Source: Shewanella psychropiezotolerans
GTDB lineage: Bacteria > Pseudomonadota > Gammaproteobacteria > Enterobacterales > Shewanellaceae
NCBI RefSeq assembly: GCF_007197555.1
Contig: NZ_CP041614.1
Location: forward strand, 1,294,001-1,358,000
Length of the DNA stretch: 64,000 bases
Direction: 5' to 3'
The translations under genes and the position numbers were made by a program. Below are positions 29,900-39,323 of the stretch, piece by piece. Positions within the stretch are counted from its first letter, which is position 1, and every line of letters begins with the position of its first letter. Under the pieces are notes generated by a model that saw only the letters and a program-made list of their open reading frames with translations, did no database searches and was not told the DNA's origin.

Positions 29900-32800
29900 T
29901 CAGTAAGTTTTTTCTCGATAGGCCTAAGTTTGCCATCGTTCTGTCTTTGATTATCACCTTGGCTGGCATCATAGCGATACCTAACCTGGCAGTGTCTCAA
30001 TTTCCCGTTATCACCCCGCCTCAAATTCAGGTCACTGCATCTATGCGGGGGGCGAGTGCCTCTGTGGTTGAAGAGACCATAGCCAGGCCTATCGAAGATG
30101 CCATTAACGGCGTCGAAGATATGATCTATATGAGCTCTAAAAGTAGCAACGATGGCACTTATCGTCTATCTGTGACCTTCGAGGTGGGCACAGATCCAAA
30201 CATTGCTCAGGTCAATTTGCAAAATCGCCTGGCATTAGCCGAGCCCATGCTGCCTTCTGAGGTGTTGGGGAATGGCTTAAGCGTGAAAAAATACTCACCT
30301 GATATTCTAATTATGATCGATTTTACCTCAACAGATGGCCAGATAAGTGAACAGGTCTTATCTAGCTTTGTGGCGCTACAGGTCACAGATAAGTTGACCC
30401 GAATTAAGGGGGTGTCTGAATCTGTGCTTTACGGTAATCGATTCCTCAGTATGCGTATGTGGCTTAATCCAGATAGGATGGCGCACCTGAGTATTACCGC
30501 TTCTGATGTGCAGCAGGCGCTGCTTGAGCAAAATATTCAAGCGCCATTAGGCAGTGTCGGGGCGAGACCCAGCGATAAACCGTTAGAACTAGAGTATTCG
30601 CTACTGACTCAAGGGCGTCTTGCTACGGTTGAGGAGTTTGAGAATGTCATACTACGTGCAGATAAGTCGGGTCATACCGTTTATCTCAAAGATGTTGCGA
30701 CCGTGGAGCTCGGGCAGGAAGACTATGTTGGCGCAGGGATCAGTGATGGCAAGCCATCGGCGCAAATTCAGATAACCACGCTGCCCGGGGCTAACGCTAT
30801 CGAGGTGGCCGATGCGGTAAAAGCGGCGCTTAAAGAGATGCAAGCCTTTATGCCTGAAGGCATGATGTATAACACCCAAGTTGATACCACATTATTTGTG
30901 ACTGAATCGATTAAGGGCATGCTTTGGACATTAGTACTGGCCGTTATTCTGGTGGTATTAGTAACCTACTTGTTTCTTGGCTCTGTAAGAGCCACCTTAG
31001 TGCCGTTAATTGCTATTCCTATTTCGATAGTTGGCAGCTTTGCATTAATGTTGGTAGCGGGTTTTGGCATCAATACCGTGACCCTGTTCGGACTGATTTT
31101 GGCTATTGGCATTGTGGTGGATAATGCCATTTTGGTGATTGAAAATGTTGAAGCTAATTTAGCTCAAGCTCCATCCCTTAGTACTAAATCGGCCACAGAG
31201 CAGGCGATGAAGCAGGTCACTGGGCCGATAATCACCTCAACCTTGGTCTTATTAGCCGTGTTTATTCCTGTGACCCTATTACCCGGGGTGACTGGGATCA
31301 TGTATCAGCAGTTTGCCATGACCTTGATTTTTTCACTGATCTTGTCGGCTGTGGTTGCCTTGAGTTTAAGCCCTGTCTTGTGTTCCTTATTATTAAAGCC
31401 AGGTGTACAAAATTATCCTAAGTGGTATATCGGCTTTAATCGATTCTTTGACAATATTACCGCAAGCTACAGCAGGACCGCCTCGGTATTGATCAGAAAG
31501 AGTCTGGTTTTAGTGATACTTTCGCTTGGGGCATTAGCGGCACTGGGTTATTTAGTTCAGTCGACGTCCACCAGCTTCGTGCCGAAAGAGGATAAGGGGA
31601 TCTTTTTCGTCAATGTCATCTTGCCTGATGGGGCGAGTTTGAGCCGCACGGAGCAAGTGATCACCAAAGTAGAAGCTTTTCTTAAGTCTGAGCCTGGGGT
31701 GTTAAATATCGCTTCAGCGGCCGGTTATTCAGGTTTATCGGGTTCAATGCAATCTAATGCTGCCAGAATGTTTGTCAGTTTAGCTCATTGGGATGAACGT
31801 GCTGCACTGGAAGGTCTCCATGGCGTCGAGGATATTATCTCTCGGGTCGGACAGTGGGCAAAAGCCGAGTTACCAGAGGCTCAGCTTATCAGCTTTGGGC
31901 CTGCTACCATCCCGGGTATTGGCTCTGGCACAGGCTTTGAGTTTGTGCTGCAAGATACCTTAGGTAGAGACAAGGCGGAACTTGGCGCTGTGATGCAAGA
32001 CCTTATCGATAGTGCGAATCAAGAGCCGGAGCTGCAAGGTGTATTCAGCGCGTTCAGGGCGAATGTGCCGCACTATTATCTCGACATCGACAGACTGAAA
32101 GCGAAACAACTTGGGGTGCCACTGTCTGAGGTGTTCTTAACCTTGCAGATTAATCTTGGATCCTTGTATATCAATGATTTTACTCAGTTTGGAAAGTCTT
32201 TCAAAGTAACATTGCAGGCCGATGGTGCTTTTAGAGAGTCGGTAAAAGATATTGCCAGGTATCAGGTGAGAAGTCAGAGCGGGGAGATGATCCCCTTGAG
32301 CACGTTGGTTACAGTTAAGCCGACATTAGCGCCGAATATCATCTGGCGGTATAACAAGTATGGCGCGGTCATCATTCAAGGTCAGTCCGCCCCAGGTTTT
32401 TCAACGGGGGATGCCATGGAGGCCATGGAACGTGTCGCCGCAGAGGTATTGCCTCAGGGTTATACCTATGAGTGGAGTGGTCTTTCATATCAGGAGAAGC
32501 TTGCTGGCAATATGGCCATCTATGCCTTCGGATTTGCGCTGATATTTATTTATCTCTTGCTGGTGGCTCAGTATGAAAGCTGGACATTGCCTTTTGCGAT
32601 TATTCTGGTGGTGCCAACGGCAATCTTAGGTGGCATGCTGGCGCTCAAGCTGGGCGGCTTCTCTCTTAGCCTTTATGCTCAGATAGGACTGGTTTTGCTT
32701 ATCGCCATGGCGGCAAAAAATGCCATCTTGATTGTCGAGTTTTCTAAGCTAAAACGAGAGGCGGGGTTATCAATTATCGAGGCGGCTAAGCAAGGTGGCG

Positions 32801-33024
32801 CATTGAGATTTAGGGCGGTGAATATGACCTCATGGTCTTTCATCTTAGGTATCGCACCTCTGCTATTTGCATCTGGTGCCGGCGCGGTGGGGTTACAGAA
32901 TATCGGGTTTACCTTAGTGGGCGGCTTATTGAGTGTATTACTCATTGGCTCCTTCTTCGTTCCTGGGTATTACGCGCTTATTCAAGTATCAAGGGAACGC
33001 ATTATGGAACGATTTATAAAGTGA
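29896..33024 (+). CDS. RND efflux pump, HAE1 (AcrB/MexB-like) family
   Basis: A 1042-residue inner-membrane proton antiporter. N-terminal helix [20 protein letters not shown], pore-domain start [30 protein letters not shown], helix 4 with the proton-relay Asp in [23 protein letters not shown], and second-half helix 10 with [15 protein letters not shown]. Twelve helices and two periplasmic loops fit the family. No outer-membrane channel gene (TolC/OprM) is in the window, so it must use one encoded elsewhere. Substrate unknown. Confidence 0.94.
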   Translation: MISKFFLDRPKFAIVLSLIITLAGIIAIPNLAVSQFPVITPPQIQVTASMRGASASVVEETIARPIEDAINGVEDMIYMSSKSSNDGTYRLSVTFEVGTDPNIAQVNLQNRLALAEPMLPSEVLGNGLSVKKYSPDILIMIDFTSTDGQISEQVLSSFVALQVTDKLTRIKGVSESVLYGNRFLSMRMWLNPDRMAHLSITASDVQQALLEQNIQAPLGSVGARPSDKPLELEYSLLTQGRLATVEEFENVILRADKSGHTVYLKDVATVELGQEDYVGAGISDGKPSAQIQITTLPGANAIEVADAVKAALKEMQAFMPEGMMYNTQVDTTLFVTESIKGMLWTLVLAVILVVLVTYLFLGSVRATLVPLIAIPISIVGSFALMLVAGFGINTVTLFGLILAIGIVVDNAILVIENVEANLAQAPSLSTKSATEQAMKQVTGPIITSTLVLLAVFIPVTLLPGVTGIMYQQFAMTLIFSLILSAVVALSLSPVLCSLLLKPGVQNYPKWYIGFNRFFDNITASYSRTASVLIRKSLVLVILSLGALAALGYLVQSTSTSFVPKEDKGIFFVNVILPDGASLSRTEQVITKVEAFLKSEPGVLNIASAAGYSGLSGSMQSNAARMFVSLAHWDERAALEGLHGVEDIISRVGQWAKAELPEAQLISFGPATIPGIGSGTGFEFVLQDTLGRDKAELGAVMQDLIDSANQEPELQGVFSAFRANVPHYYLDIDRLKAKQLGVPLSEVFLTLQINLGSLYINDFTQFGKSFKVTLQADGAFRESVKDIARYQVRSQSGEMIPLSTLVTVKPTLAPNIIWRYNKYGAVIIQGQSAPGFSTGDAMEAMERVAAEVLPQGYTYEWSGLSYQEKLAGNMAIYAFGFALIFIYLLLVAQYESWTLPFAIILVVPTAILGGMLALKLGGFSLSLYAQIGLVLLIAMAAKNAILIVEFSKLKREAGLSIIEAAKQGGALRFRAVNMTSWSFILGIAPLLFASGAGAVGLQNIGFTLVGGLLSVLLIGSFFVPGYYALIQVSRERIMERFIK

Positions 33025-33123
33025 AGATGGCTATGACTATTATTTTGAGTAATAAATTGAACATGCAATTGAGCAAACAATTTAAATTTAAGTATCAATA
33101 TCTAACATTAAAAGGAGAGTCAA

Positions 33124-35240
33124 TTGAAGTCTATTAAATCAATGTTCTTGGCTTTATGTGTCTTATTGTCTTTAAGTGCAAGCCAGATGGCAGTTGCAGC
33201 TTCCACTGGCTGGCTAACTAACCCCAATCATCCGCCGGTGAAGGTACGCTTGATGTTGACCGGGGAATTAGATCCAGTCACTAAGGCTATGCCCGCGGTA
33301 CTCGAAGTTAAGCTTGATGGGGACTGGAAGACCTATTGGCGTAGCCCTGGAGAGGGGGAATAGCCCCTAGTATTAAGTGGGACAAGTCCACGAATCTACA
33401 GAAGGTGGATTGGTCATGGCCCGCACCGCAGCAGTTTTCCTTGCTAGGCATGCAGACCTTTGGTTATCAAGATGAAGTCACTTTTCCCTTGCTGCTGACT
33501 TTAGATGATATTGAAGCCAATACTCAACTGCATGGCAAGTTCACCTTGTCTTCGTGTACCACCATTTGTGTGCTCACGGATTATGAGATCAACTTGGATA
33601 TCGAGCCCGGTACTCTTAAGGCCGACACCGATGCCATGTTCGCCTATAACAGGGCGGTTTCTAGTGTGCCATTGAAGGTGACAGCACAAGACGCTGATTC
33701 CGCAATAAAACTAGGTTGGGACAGTGGCAAGTCACAGCTGGAAGTGGTGCTCGACGGTACTCACTGGCGTCAGCCTAAATTGATCATAGATGGCGAGCCG
33801 GACACGGTTTTCAAGCTAGTGAGTGTCAACAAGAGAGAAGCCGCCGATGTAGGCGAAGCCGAGAAAATCGTCGCTATCTTCGATGGTAGCAGCTGGCTGG
33901 GTGAGCCTGAATTACTGGGTAAAAGTTTGCATGTCACTGTGGTCGATTCCCAGCGTGCGTTGGAATACTCATCTGAGGTGAAACCGACTCAAATCATCGC
34001 CCAGGGCTCATCTCTGCTCAAAATGATGCTTATCGCCTTGATTGGTGGCTTGATACTCAATGTGATGCCCTGTGTGTTACCGGTACTTGGCATGAAGTTA
34101 AGCTCAGTGGTCTCGGCGCCGGATCTTGAACGTAATCAAATTCGTCAGCAATTTATCGCCTCTGCGCTGGGGATCTTGGTCTCTTTTTGGTTACTGGCGG
34201 GCTTTATCCTGATGCTCAAGTTTACCGGACAGGCGATAGGTTGGGGGGTGCAGTTCCAAAATCCTTGGTTTATCGGCTTTATGGCCCTGGTGACCTCAAT
34301 CTTTGCCATCAATATGCTTGGGGCATTTGAGATTAACTTGCCTTCGAGTCTGCAAACTAAGTTGGCGACAACCGGGGGCAATAACAACAGGGGGCATTTT
34401 CTTCAGGGGATGTTTGCGACCTTATTGGCGACGCCTTGTAGCGCACCATTTTTGGGGACTGCGGTCGCCTTTGCCCTTGGCGCCGATACCATCAGCTTGT
34501 TGGTGATCTTCACTGCGTTGGCTTTGGGCATGGCACTACCTTGGCTGTTAGTGGCAGCGTTCCCTCAGATCGCGAACTACTTCCCTAAACCCGGTCGCTG
34601 GATGAGTGTGGTTAAGGTCATCTTCTCGGTATTACTGCTGATCACTAGTTTGTGGCTCATCAGTCTATTGAGCAATTTCCTGGCAACCAGCTATCTGTTT
34701 GTCGCAGCAGCTGTCTTACTGGTGACCTTCTTCATCTTTATGGCAAAAACGATTGGCGCCGCCGCGGTCGTGGCGACGTTTAGTATCACGCTTATCTTTG
34801 CCGCCATAGGCGCCTTTATGACATCAGAGCAATGGGCGAAACCTTTGCCCACAGATCTGGTGTGGACTCCGTTAAACGAAGAGGTGATAGCCGAGCAAGT
34901 GGCCGAGGGTAAGACGATTTTTGTCGATGTGACTGCCGACTGGTGTATCAGCTGTAAGGCCAATAAGGTGGGGGTGATATTGCAAGATCCTGTCTATAGT
35001 CAGCTCAAGCAAGACAATCTTATGACCATGAAAGGAGATTGGACTAAGCCATCTGAGTACATCACCAACTATTTGCAGCGGCATAATCGTTTCGGTGTGC
35101 CATTTAATGTGGTTTACGGCCCAGGGGCACCCGATGGCATCCAGTTACCTGTGATCTTGTCTACACAAGGGGTGTTAGCCGCGATTGAGCGTGCATCGAC
35201 AGCACCAACGGCTTCGGCCGAGCAGAGAATTAAACAATAA
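33124..35240 (+). pseudogene. scsB: ScsB/DsbD-like thiol:disulfide reductase, frame broken at a G-run
   Basis: An inner-membrane electron carrier. TTG start at 33124 with AAGGAG ahead, signal peptide cut after AVA. The periplasmic domain starts here (LEVKLDGDWKTYWRSPGEG) and continues in another frame (IAPSIKWDKST, FTLSSCTTICVLTDYEI). The membrane part has the paired cysteines NVMPCVLPVLGMKLSSV and ATPCSAPFLGTAVAFAL, about eight helices, and a C-terminal thioredoxin domain with TADWCISCKANK. The join is at GGGGG (33354-33358); one more G gives SPGEGGIAPSIKW and a 705-residue protein. The large N-terminal domain and the DsbA- and TlpA-like genes behind it favour ScsB over DsbD. Confidence 0.82.
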
Positions 35241-35352
35241 ATCAGTGACTCTATAAGTGTTTTTATATAAATAAAACACAGGTTAATCAGACACATTTAT
35301 AGCTCAAGGTGAGCCCATTACCTTGAGCTAGCCAAAATATTAGGAATATAAG

Positions 35353-36201
35353 ATGAAATCAGTATCTAAGTTAGACAGCCAGTCCAATGAGCCTAAGTTG
35401 CATAAATTTAGCCCGCTAAAACTGATGCAATCAAGAAAACTGCAGTTTATTGCCATGTCTGGCATTACCGCTTCTGCACTCTTTATCGCCTCACAGCTGT
35501 CATTTATCTCACCGGTCCACGCCGAGGTGACAAGTTTAACGGCTCAGCAAGAGCAAGATGTCAGAGCCATTATCAAGGATGCCTTGGTTAATGATCCTGA
35601 ACTCTTGAAGGAAGCCATCATAGCGCTGCAGACTCGTGAGCAGTTAGGGGCAAACTCTGCCAAGCAGACGGCTCTGGATGATAATTATAGCGCCATGTAT
35701 GAAACTAAGAGCGACCCCTGGAAAGGAGCTGAAAACCCTGAGATCACTATGGTGTATTTCACCGATTTCAATTGCCCTTACTGCAAGAAAATTGAACCCT
35801 CGCTCAATAAGCTGATCGAAGAGTTTCCTCAGCTGAAGATCATCATCAAGATGGTGCCGCTGCAAGGGGAAGGGTCTGAACTGGCGGTAGAATTGGCGCA
35901 GACGGTTTGGCTTAACGAGCCTGAGAAGTACATAAAATTGAAAGATATGTTGATGTCTAGCCCGCGTAGACTCGACTCAGCATCTATAGCTAAAGTCGCT
36001 AAGTTGACCGATACCGAGAAATGGTTAGGAAAGACGGACTCTCGAGTCAACGAGATGATGCATGATAACATCAAGCTGATGAGGAACTTAGGCATAGGCG
36101 GCACCCCAAGCATGATTTTTGGCGATAAGATTATTCCAGGACTCGTGTCTTATGATGTGCTCAAAGAGCAGCTTGAAGAAGTGATTGAGGCCAAAGGCTA
36201 A
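35353..36201 (+). CDS. scsC: ScsC-like periplasmic thiol protein (DsbA/DsbG family)
   Basis: A 282-residue protein with an N-terminal hydrophobic segment (about 33-55) ending VHA-E, so secreted or anchored. The mature part has a thioredoxin fold with CPYC at 141-144 (TDFNCPYCKKIEPSLNKLIEE) and the cis-proline loop GGTPSMIFGDKIIPG. Its N-terminal helical stretch (EQDVRAIIKDALVNDPELLKEAI) resembles the oligomerisation region of ScsC/Com1-type proteins. It follows scsB by 112 bases and overlaps the next gene by one base. It would receive electrons from the ScsB-like protein and act in copper or oxidative protection; this role is by analogy. Confidence 0.83.
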   Translation: MKSVSKLDSQSNEPKLHKFSPLKLMQSRKLQFIAMSGITASALFIASQLSFISPVHAEVTSLTAQQEQDVRAIIKDALVNDPELLKEAIIALQTREQLGANSAKQTALDDNYSAMYETKSDPWKGAENPEITMVYFTDFNCPYCKKIEPSLNKLIEEFPQLKIIIKMVPLQGEGSELAVELAQTVWLNEPEKYIKLKDMLMSSPRRLDSASIAKVAKLTDTEKWLGKTDSRVNEMMHDNIKLMRNLGIGGTPSMIFGDKIIPGLVSYDVLKEQLEEVIEAKG

Positions 36202-36773
36202 TGAGTAGAGCCGCTGACGATAGTAAGGATAAAACTCAGGCTGGAAAAATAGCCTTAGATACCGTGGCGCTTACTCCTTTGAGAAGGGCCTTCGGCTGGC
36301 TTAAGCAAATAGCCCTGTTTATGCTGTTTGCCATAGTGATCACCGGAGTGATGGACATCTGGCGTGGTAAGGATATTCCAAGGGATAACCTGCCAGACAT
36401 CAAAGGCATGACCTTAGCCGGGACTGATATCGATATTGATGCCTTGAGCCAAGATCAGGCGGTATTGGTGTATTTTTGGGGCACCTGGTGCCCGGTGTGT
36501 AACTTTGTCAGTCCGGCAGTGGATACCATGGCCAGCATGTACCCAGTAGTCACAGTGGCGATGAACTCGGGACCCGATGACAAGATGGTCAAATATCTTC
36601 AGCATAAGGGCTATGAGTTTGAGACCATCAACGACAGTAATAATGACATTGCCCGTGATTGGTCGGTGCAGCTGACGCCTACCTTGATGGTATTTAAAGA
36701 TGGCGAGCTGAAACATTACACTACAGGTTTCACTAGCCTACCTGGGATGTGGTGGCGCATGCTCTTGTCTTAA
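36201..36773 (+). CDS. scsD: ScsD-like membrane-anchored thioredoxin
   Basis: A 190-residue protein with one N-terminal membrane helix (LKQIALFMLFAIVITGVMDIW) and a periplasmic TlpA-type thioredoxin domain with active site WCPVC (YFWGTWCPVCNFVSP) and cis-proline LTPTLMVF. The start overlaps the scsC stop (TAATG), indicating coupling. Together with the two genes before it, it forms the scsB-scsC-scsD order; scsA is not seen. Confidence 0.83.
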   Translation: MSRAADDSKDKTQAGKIALDTVALTPLRRAFGWLKQIALFMLFAIVITGVMDIWRGKDIPRDNLPDIKGMTLAGTDIDIDALSQDQAVLVYFWGTWCPVCNFVSPAVDTMASMYPVVTVAMNSGPDDKMVKYLQHKGYEFETINDSNNDIARDWSVQLTPTLMVFKDGELKHYTTGFTSLPGMWWRMLLS

Positions 36774-36889
36774 TCCATTGATGAACATAGCGCTTAACGT
36801 TAAGCTTTAAGCGCTAATCGATACAGTGATCTATGTTGATGGATGACAACATCTACTTTAATGTTCATTATAGATGCCGAGATTAATAA

Positions 36890-37294
36890 TTAATCAATAC
36901 AGCGATCTATGTCTATTATCGCATCTACCTCTATCTCTATTAGCCATTCAGGATTGATGAAGCGGCTAACTTGGAATAGGGTGGAAGCAGGTCTGATATG
37001 TTTAAAATACTCACCATGTACTTCGGCAATTTTCGGCCAGTCTTTTATATCTGTAACCATCACTCGAGTACGTACTACATCGTCTAAACTGGCTCCGGCT
37101 ACTTCTAATGTATGTATGATGGTTTGTATACATTGTTGGGCTTGTGCTGCCGGGTCATTGAGGCCGACCGTATTTCCCCCTTTATCTATCGGAGCTGTAC
37201 CGCCGATACAGACATGATTGCCTATCCGCACCGCACGTGAAAATCCTATCAAATCTGCATAAGGGCTGGAACTGGGGATTAACGACCGCGACAT
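36890..37294 (-). CDS. RidA/YjgF/YER057c-family protein
   Basis: A 134-residue small cytoplasmic protein. FSRAVRIGNHVCIGGTAPID, then QAQQCIQTIIHTLEVAGASLDDVVRTRVMVTDIKDW and ASTLFQVSRFINPEWLIEIEVDAI are RidA-family hallmarks. In place of the IPVA-type end it reads LIEIEVDAI with Glu kept, as in the catalytically active enamine/imine deaminase branch, but the Arg usually found before this block is replaced in context (PASTLFQV). A longer reading from 37429 exists, but ATG 37294 has GGAG six bases ahead and begins the conserved part. Confidence 0.8.
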   Translation of the reverse strand: MSRSLIPSSSPYADLIGFSRAVRIGNHVCIGGTAPIDKGGNTVGLNDPAAQAQQCIQTIIHTLEVAGASLDDVVRTRVMVTDIKDWPKIAEVHGEYFKHIRPASTLFQVSRFINPEWLIEIEVDAIIDIDRCID

Positions 37295-37388
37295 ATCAGA
37301 CTCCAGTATTTTGAGTTTTATCTTGGATAAGTATGGAATAATCTCAACACTTTGCCTCTTTTTTAAGATGCACTTTTTCTTGTAATCA

Positions 37389-37760
37389 TTACTGTTGATT
37401 ACTGCTAAAGCTGATTCGATATTGCTCATCTATGATGAAGCTGAGCTTAGTCCCGAATTGAGAAAAATTGTTATCGTCGAATTGATATTCTATATGGCCT
37501 TGCGCTACCTGAGCCCCATTAATCGAAATAAGCTGATAAGTGACTAGGCCTGTTTTCTCCTGTGGGGAGAAGTAGATGGTTTGGCGGCTATTAGCCTTGA
37601 CGGGCTCAAAGGTGAGCTGGCTTGTCGGCAGGTTAAAAATAATTTGGTAAAAGCTTCTGTCAGAATGATTTCTGACCAAAATTTGTGGTGATAGGAAGTG
37701 ATAAGCGATCCCGCTTACGATAATCATCAAACAAAAAGCTAACCCTAATCTTCTTTTCAT
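37389..37760 (-). CDS. Small membrane-anchored protein, FixG-C-terminal-like fold possible
   Basis: A 123-residue protein from ATG 37760 (MKRRLGLAFCLMIIVSGIAY) with one N-terminal helix followed by an all-beta-looking periplasmic part (ILVRNHSDRSFYQIIFNLPTSQL ... SFIIDEQYRISFSS). Such a domain recalls the immunoglobulin-like tail of FixG-type proteins, but I do not recognise the gene with confidence. A start at 37811 would add 17 residues. It overlaps the longer reading of the RidA gene only if that reading is real. Confidence 0.55.
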   Translation of the reverse strand: MKRRLGLAFCLMIIVSGIAYHFLSPQILVRNHSDRSFYQIIFNLPTSQLTFEPVKANSRQTIYFSPQEKTGLVTYQLISINGAQVAQGHIEYQFDDNNFSQFGTKLSFIIDEQYRISFSSNQQ

Positions 37761-38074
37761 ATTGTGTAATAGTCCCCTTGCTAAATGGGTGGCTCTAGTC
37801 TTTGACAACATCAGGTTAGTTTAAATCCCCCAACGTAGCAAAAGGTTGAAAATACCCATATTTCGACCTGACTTTAAGTGCCTTCTTCCAAGGAGGGCTA
37901 AAAAATACTCGGTGCTTGATGGGGAGCGTCCATGATGCTTGTTAAAAATTGTTCTAAATCAATAAAAGATGCAAAACTCATTTAACTTGAATTGTTTTAT
38001 TAGAGCTTGCGGTCTGCTGTTATACCGATTGGTATTAATAATAGATGTTTTTACTGGATGATATTTAGGCACAT

Positions 38075-38638
38075 ATGATGAAGAGAAGGATGGTTAAAGG
38101 GATTTATGGGGTGCTTGTCATGTCATTATTTATTGGTTTCAAGGCGCTGACAGCGCCTTTATCTGTGGGGGAAATCGCCCCCGACTTTGCGCTCAAGCAA
38201 CTCGATGGAACCGAGTTTAACCTGAGTGATTATCAGGGACATAAGTCAGTTTATCTCATCTTCTGGAATACCTGGTGTGGCCCCTGTACGAAGAAGGCAC
38301 CTAAGCTGGTGGATATTCAAAATGAGCTTGGAGAGCGGGTGAAACTGTTGGCTGTTAATACCAGTTGGAGTGACTCTTTATTTGAAATCACTCGTTTTCA
38401 ATCTCATTTTTCGACTAATTACCCTATAGCCTTCGATGATGAAGCCGAGGTGACTCACCTCTATGGTGTGATGGGCACGCCAACCAGTTTCTTAGTGGAT
38501 ATCAATGGTGTCATCAAGCAGGTCGATGGTATTACAGATACCCTGAGTAGTAATATTGCTCAGTGGAACCAGATGATACCTCAAATGGGGCAAGAATTAA
38601 TGGCAAGCCAGGGCTGCAGCAAGGAGAGCGTATGTTGA
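38075..38638 (+). CDS. TlpA/ResA-family periplasmic thioredoxin
   Basis: A 187-residue secreted thiol-disulfide reductase. Signal peptide MMKRRMVKGIYGVLVMSLFIG, then APDFALKQLDGTEFNLSDYQG and active site WCGPC at 67-71 (NTWCGPCTKKAP); the cis-proline loop is MGTPTSFLVD. The C-terminus has two more cysteines (GCSKESVC). It overlaps the next gene by seven bases and is the first of a three-gene redox operon. Confidence 0.87.
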   Translation: MMKRRMVKGIYGVLVMSLFIGFKALTAPLSVGEIAPDFALKQLDGTEFNLSDYQGHKSVYLIFWNTWCGPCTKKAPKLVDIQNELGERVKLLAVNTSWSDSLFEITRFQSHFSTNYPIAFDDEAEVTHLYGVMGTPTSFLVDINGVIKQVDGITDTLSSNIAQWNQMIPQMGQELMASQGCSKESVC

Positions 38639-39300
38639 AAAAAGATACCCCGTTAACTGAGGCACAATTAAAAGATAAGCCGTTAAAAGCGGGCTCAAGC
38701 AAGCCTGAATTAGTCAGTGTCTTTAGTAGTGGCCTTAACCGCAGAGCCTTTTTAAGACAAACAGGTGCTGCCGCAGTTTTACTCGGTTTGATTGGTGCTA
38801 AGCCCTCAGTAGTTGCAGCCGCTGATGAGGTTGATAGCCAGGAGAGAGGCAGTGATGCAGGTTTTAGTTCCCATGCTCAAGCTGTAGTTGCAGCGGTGCA
38901 GATGCAGTTATTTCCCGATGATGACGATGGACCTTCGGCAAAAGATCTTAACGCATTTAGATATCTGACCTGGGCACTCGATGATCCTGACAATTTAGCC
39001 GATGGTGACAGGGCATTTATCTTGCGCGGTGTTGGTTGGCTCGAAGAGTTAGCAAAATCGACCCATGGCGCTAGTTTCATCAAGCTAGGGGTGAATGAGC
39101 AAGATGTCGTGCTTAAGCAGATAGCCAAGAGTCGCACCGGTGAGAACTGGCTTTCATTGCTGCTCTATTATTTACTGGAGTCCCTGACCTTAGACCCTAT
39201 CTATGGTGGCAATACAGATGGTATCGGCTGGCAGTGGCTCGAACATCAGCCTGGTTTCCCGCGTCCGATTCAAGGCAAAACCTATTTAGATTTTAGCTAG
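38632..39300 (+). CDS. Gluconate 2-dehydrogenase subunit 3 family protein, Tat-exported
   Basis: A 222-residue protein with a twin-arginine signal (NRRAFLRQTGAAAVLLGLIG, about 30-50). The mature part has HAQAVVAAVQMQLFPDDDDGPSAKDLNAFRYLTWAL and ends PGFPRPIQGKTYLDFS, as in the small subunit of membrane-bound FAD gluconate/fructose dehydrogenases. The small subunit usually carries its GMC partner through Tat; that fits the next gene having no signal peptide of its own. I start at ATG 38632; an upstream in-frame reading is only overlap with the previous gene. Confidence 0.82.
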   Translation: MLKKDTPLTEAQLKDKPLKAGSSKPELVSVFSSGLNRRAFLRQTGAAAVLLGLIGAKPSVVAAADEVDSQERGSDAGFSSHAQAVVAAVQMQLFPDDDDGPSAKDLNAFRYLTWALDDPDNLADGDRAFILRGVGWLEELAKSTHGASFIKLGVNEQDVVLKQIAKSRTGENWLSLLLYYLLESLTLDPIYGGNTDGIGWQWLEHQPGFPRPIQGKTYLDFS

Positions 39301-39323
39301 CTGACAACAGAGCAGGAGATGGC

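Noticed and set aside
33054..33123. Separate small gene between the RND pump and scsB
   Set aside because: Frames here are short, cross the ribosome site of scsB and show no conserved sequence.
37295..37429. N-terminal extension of the RidA protein
   Set aside because: The extra 45 residues are unlike the family, and a good ribosome site precedes the inner ATG at 37294.
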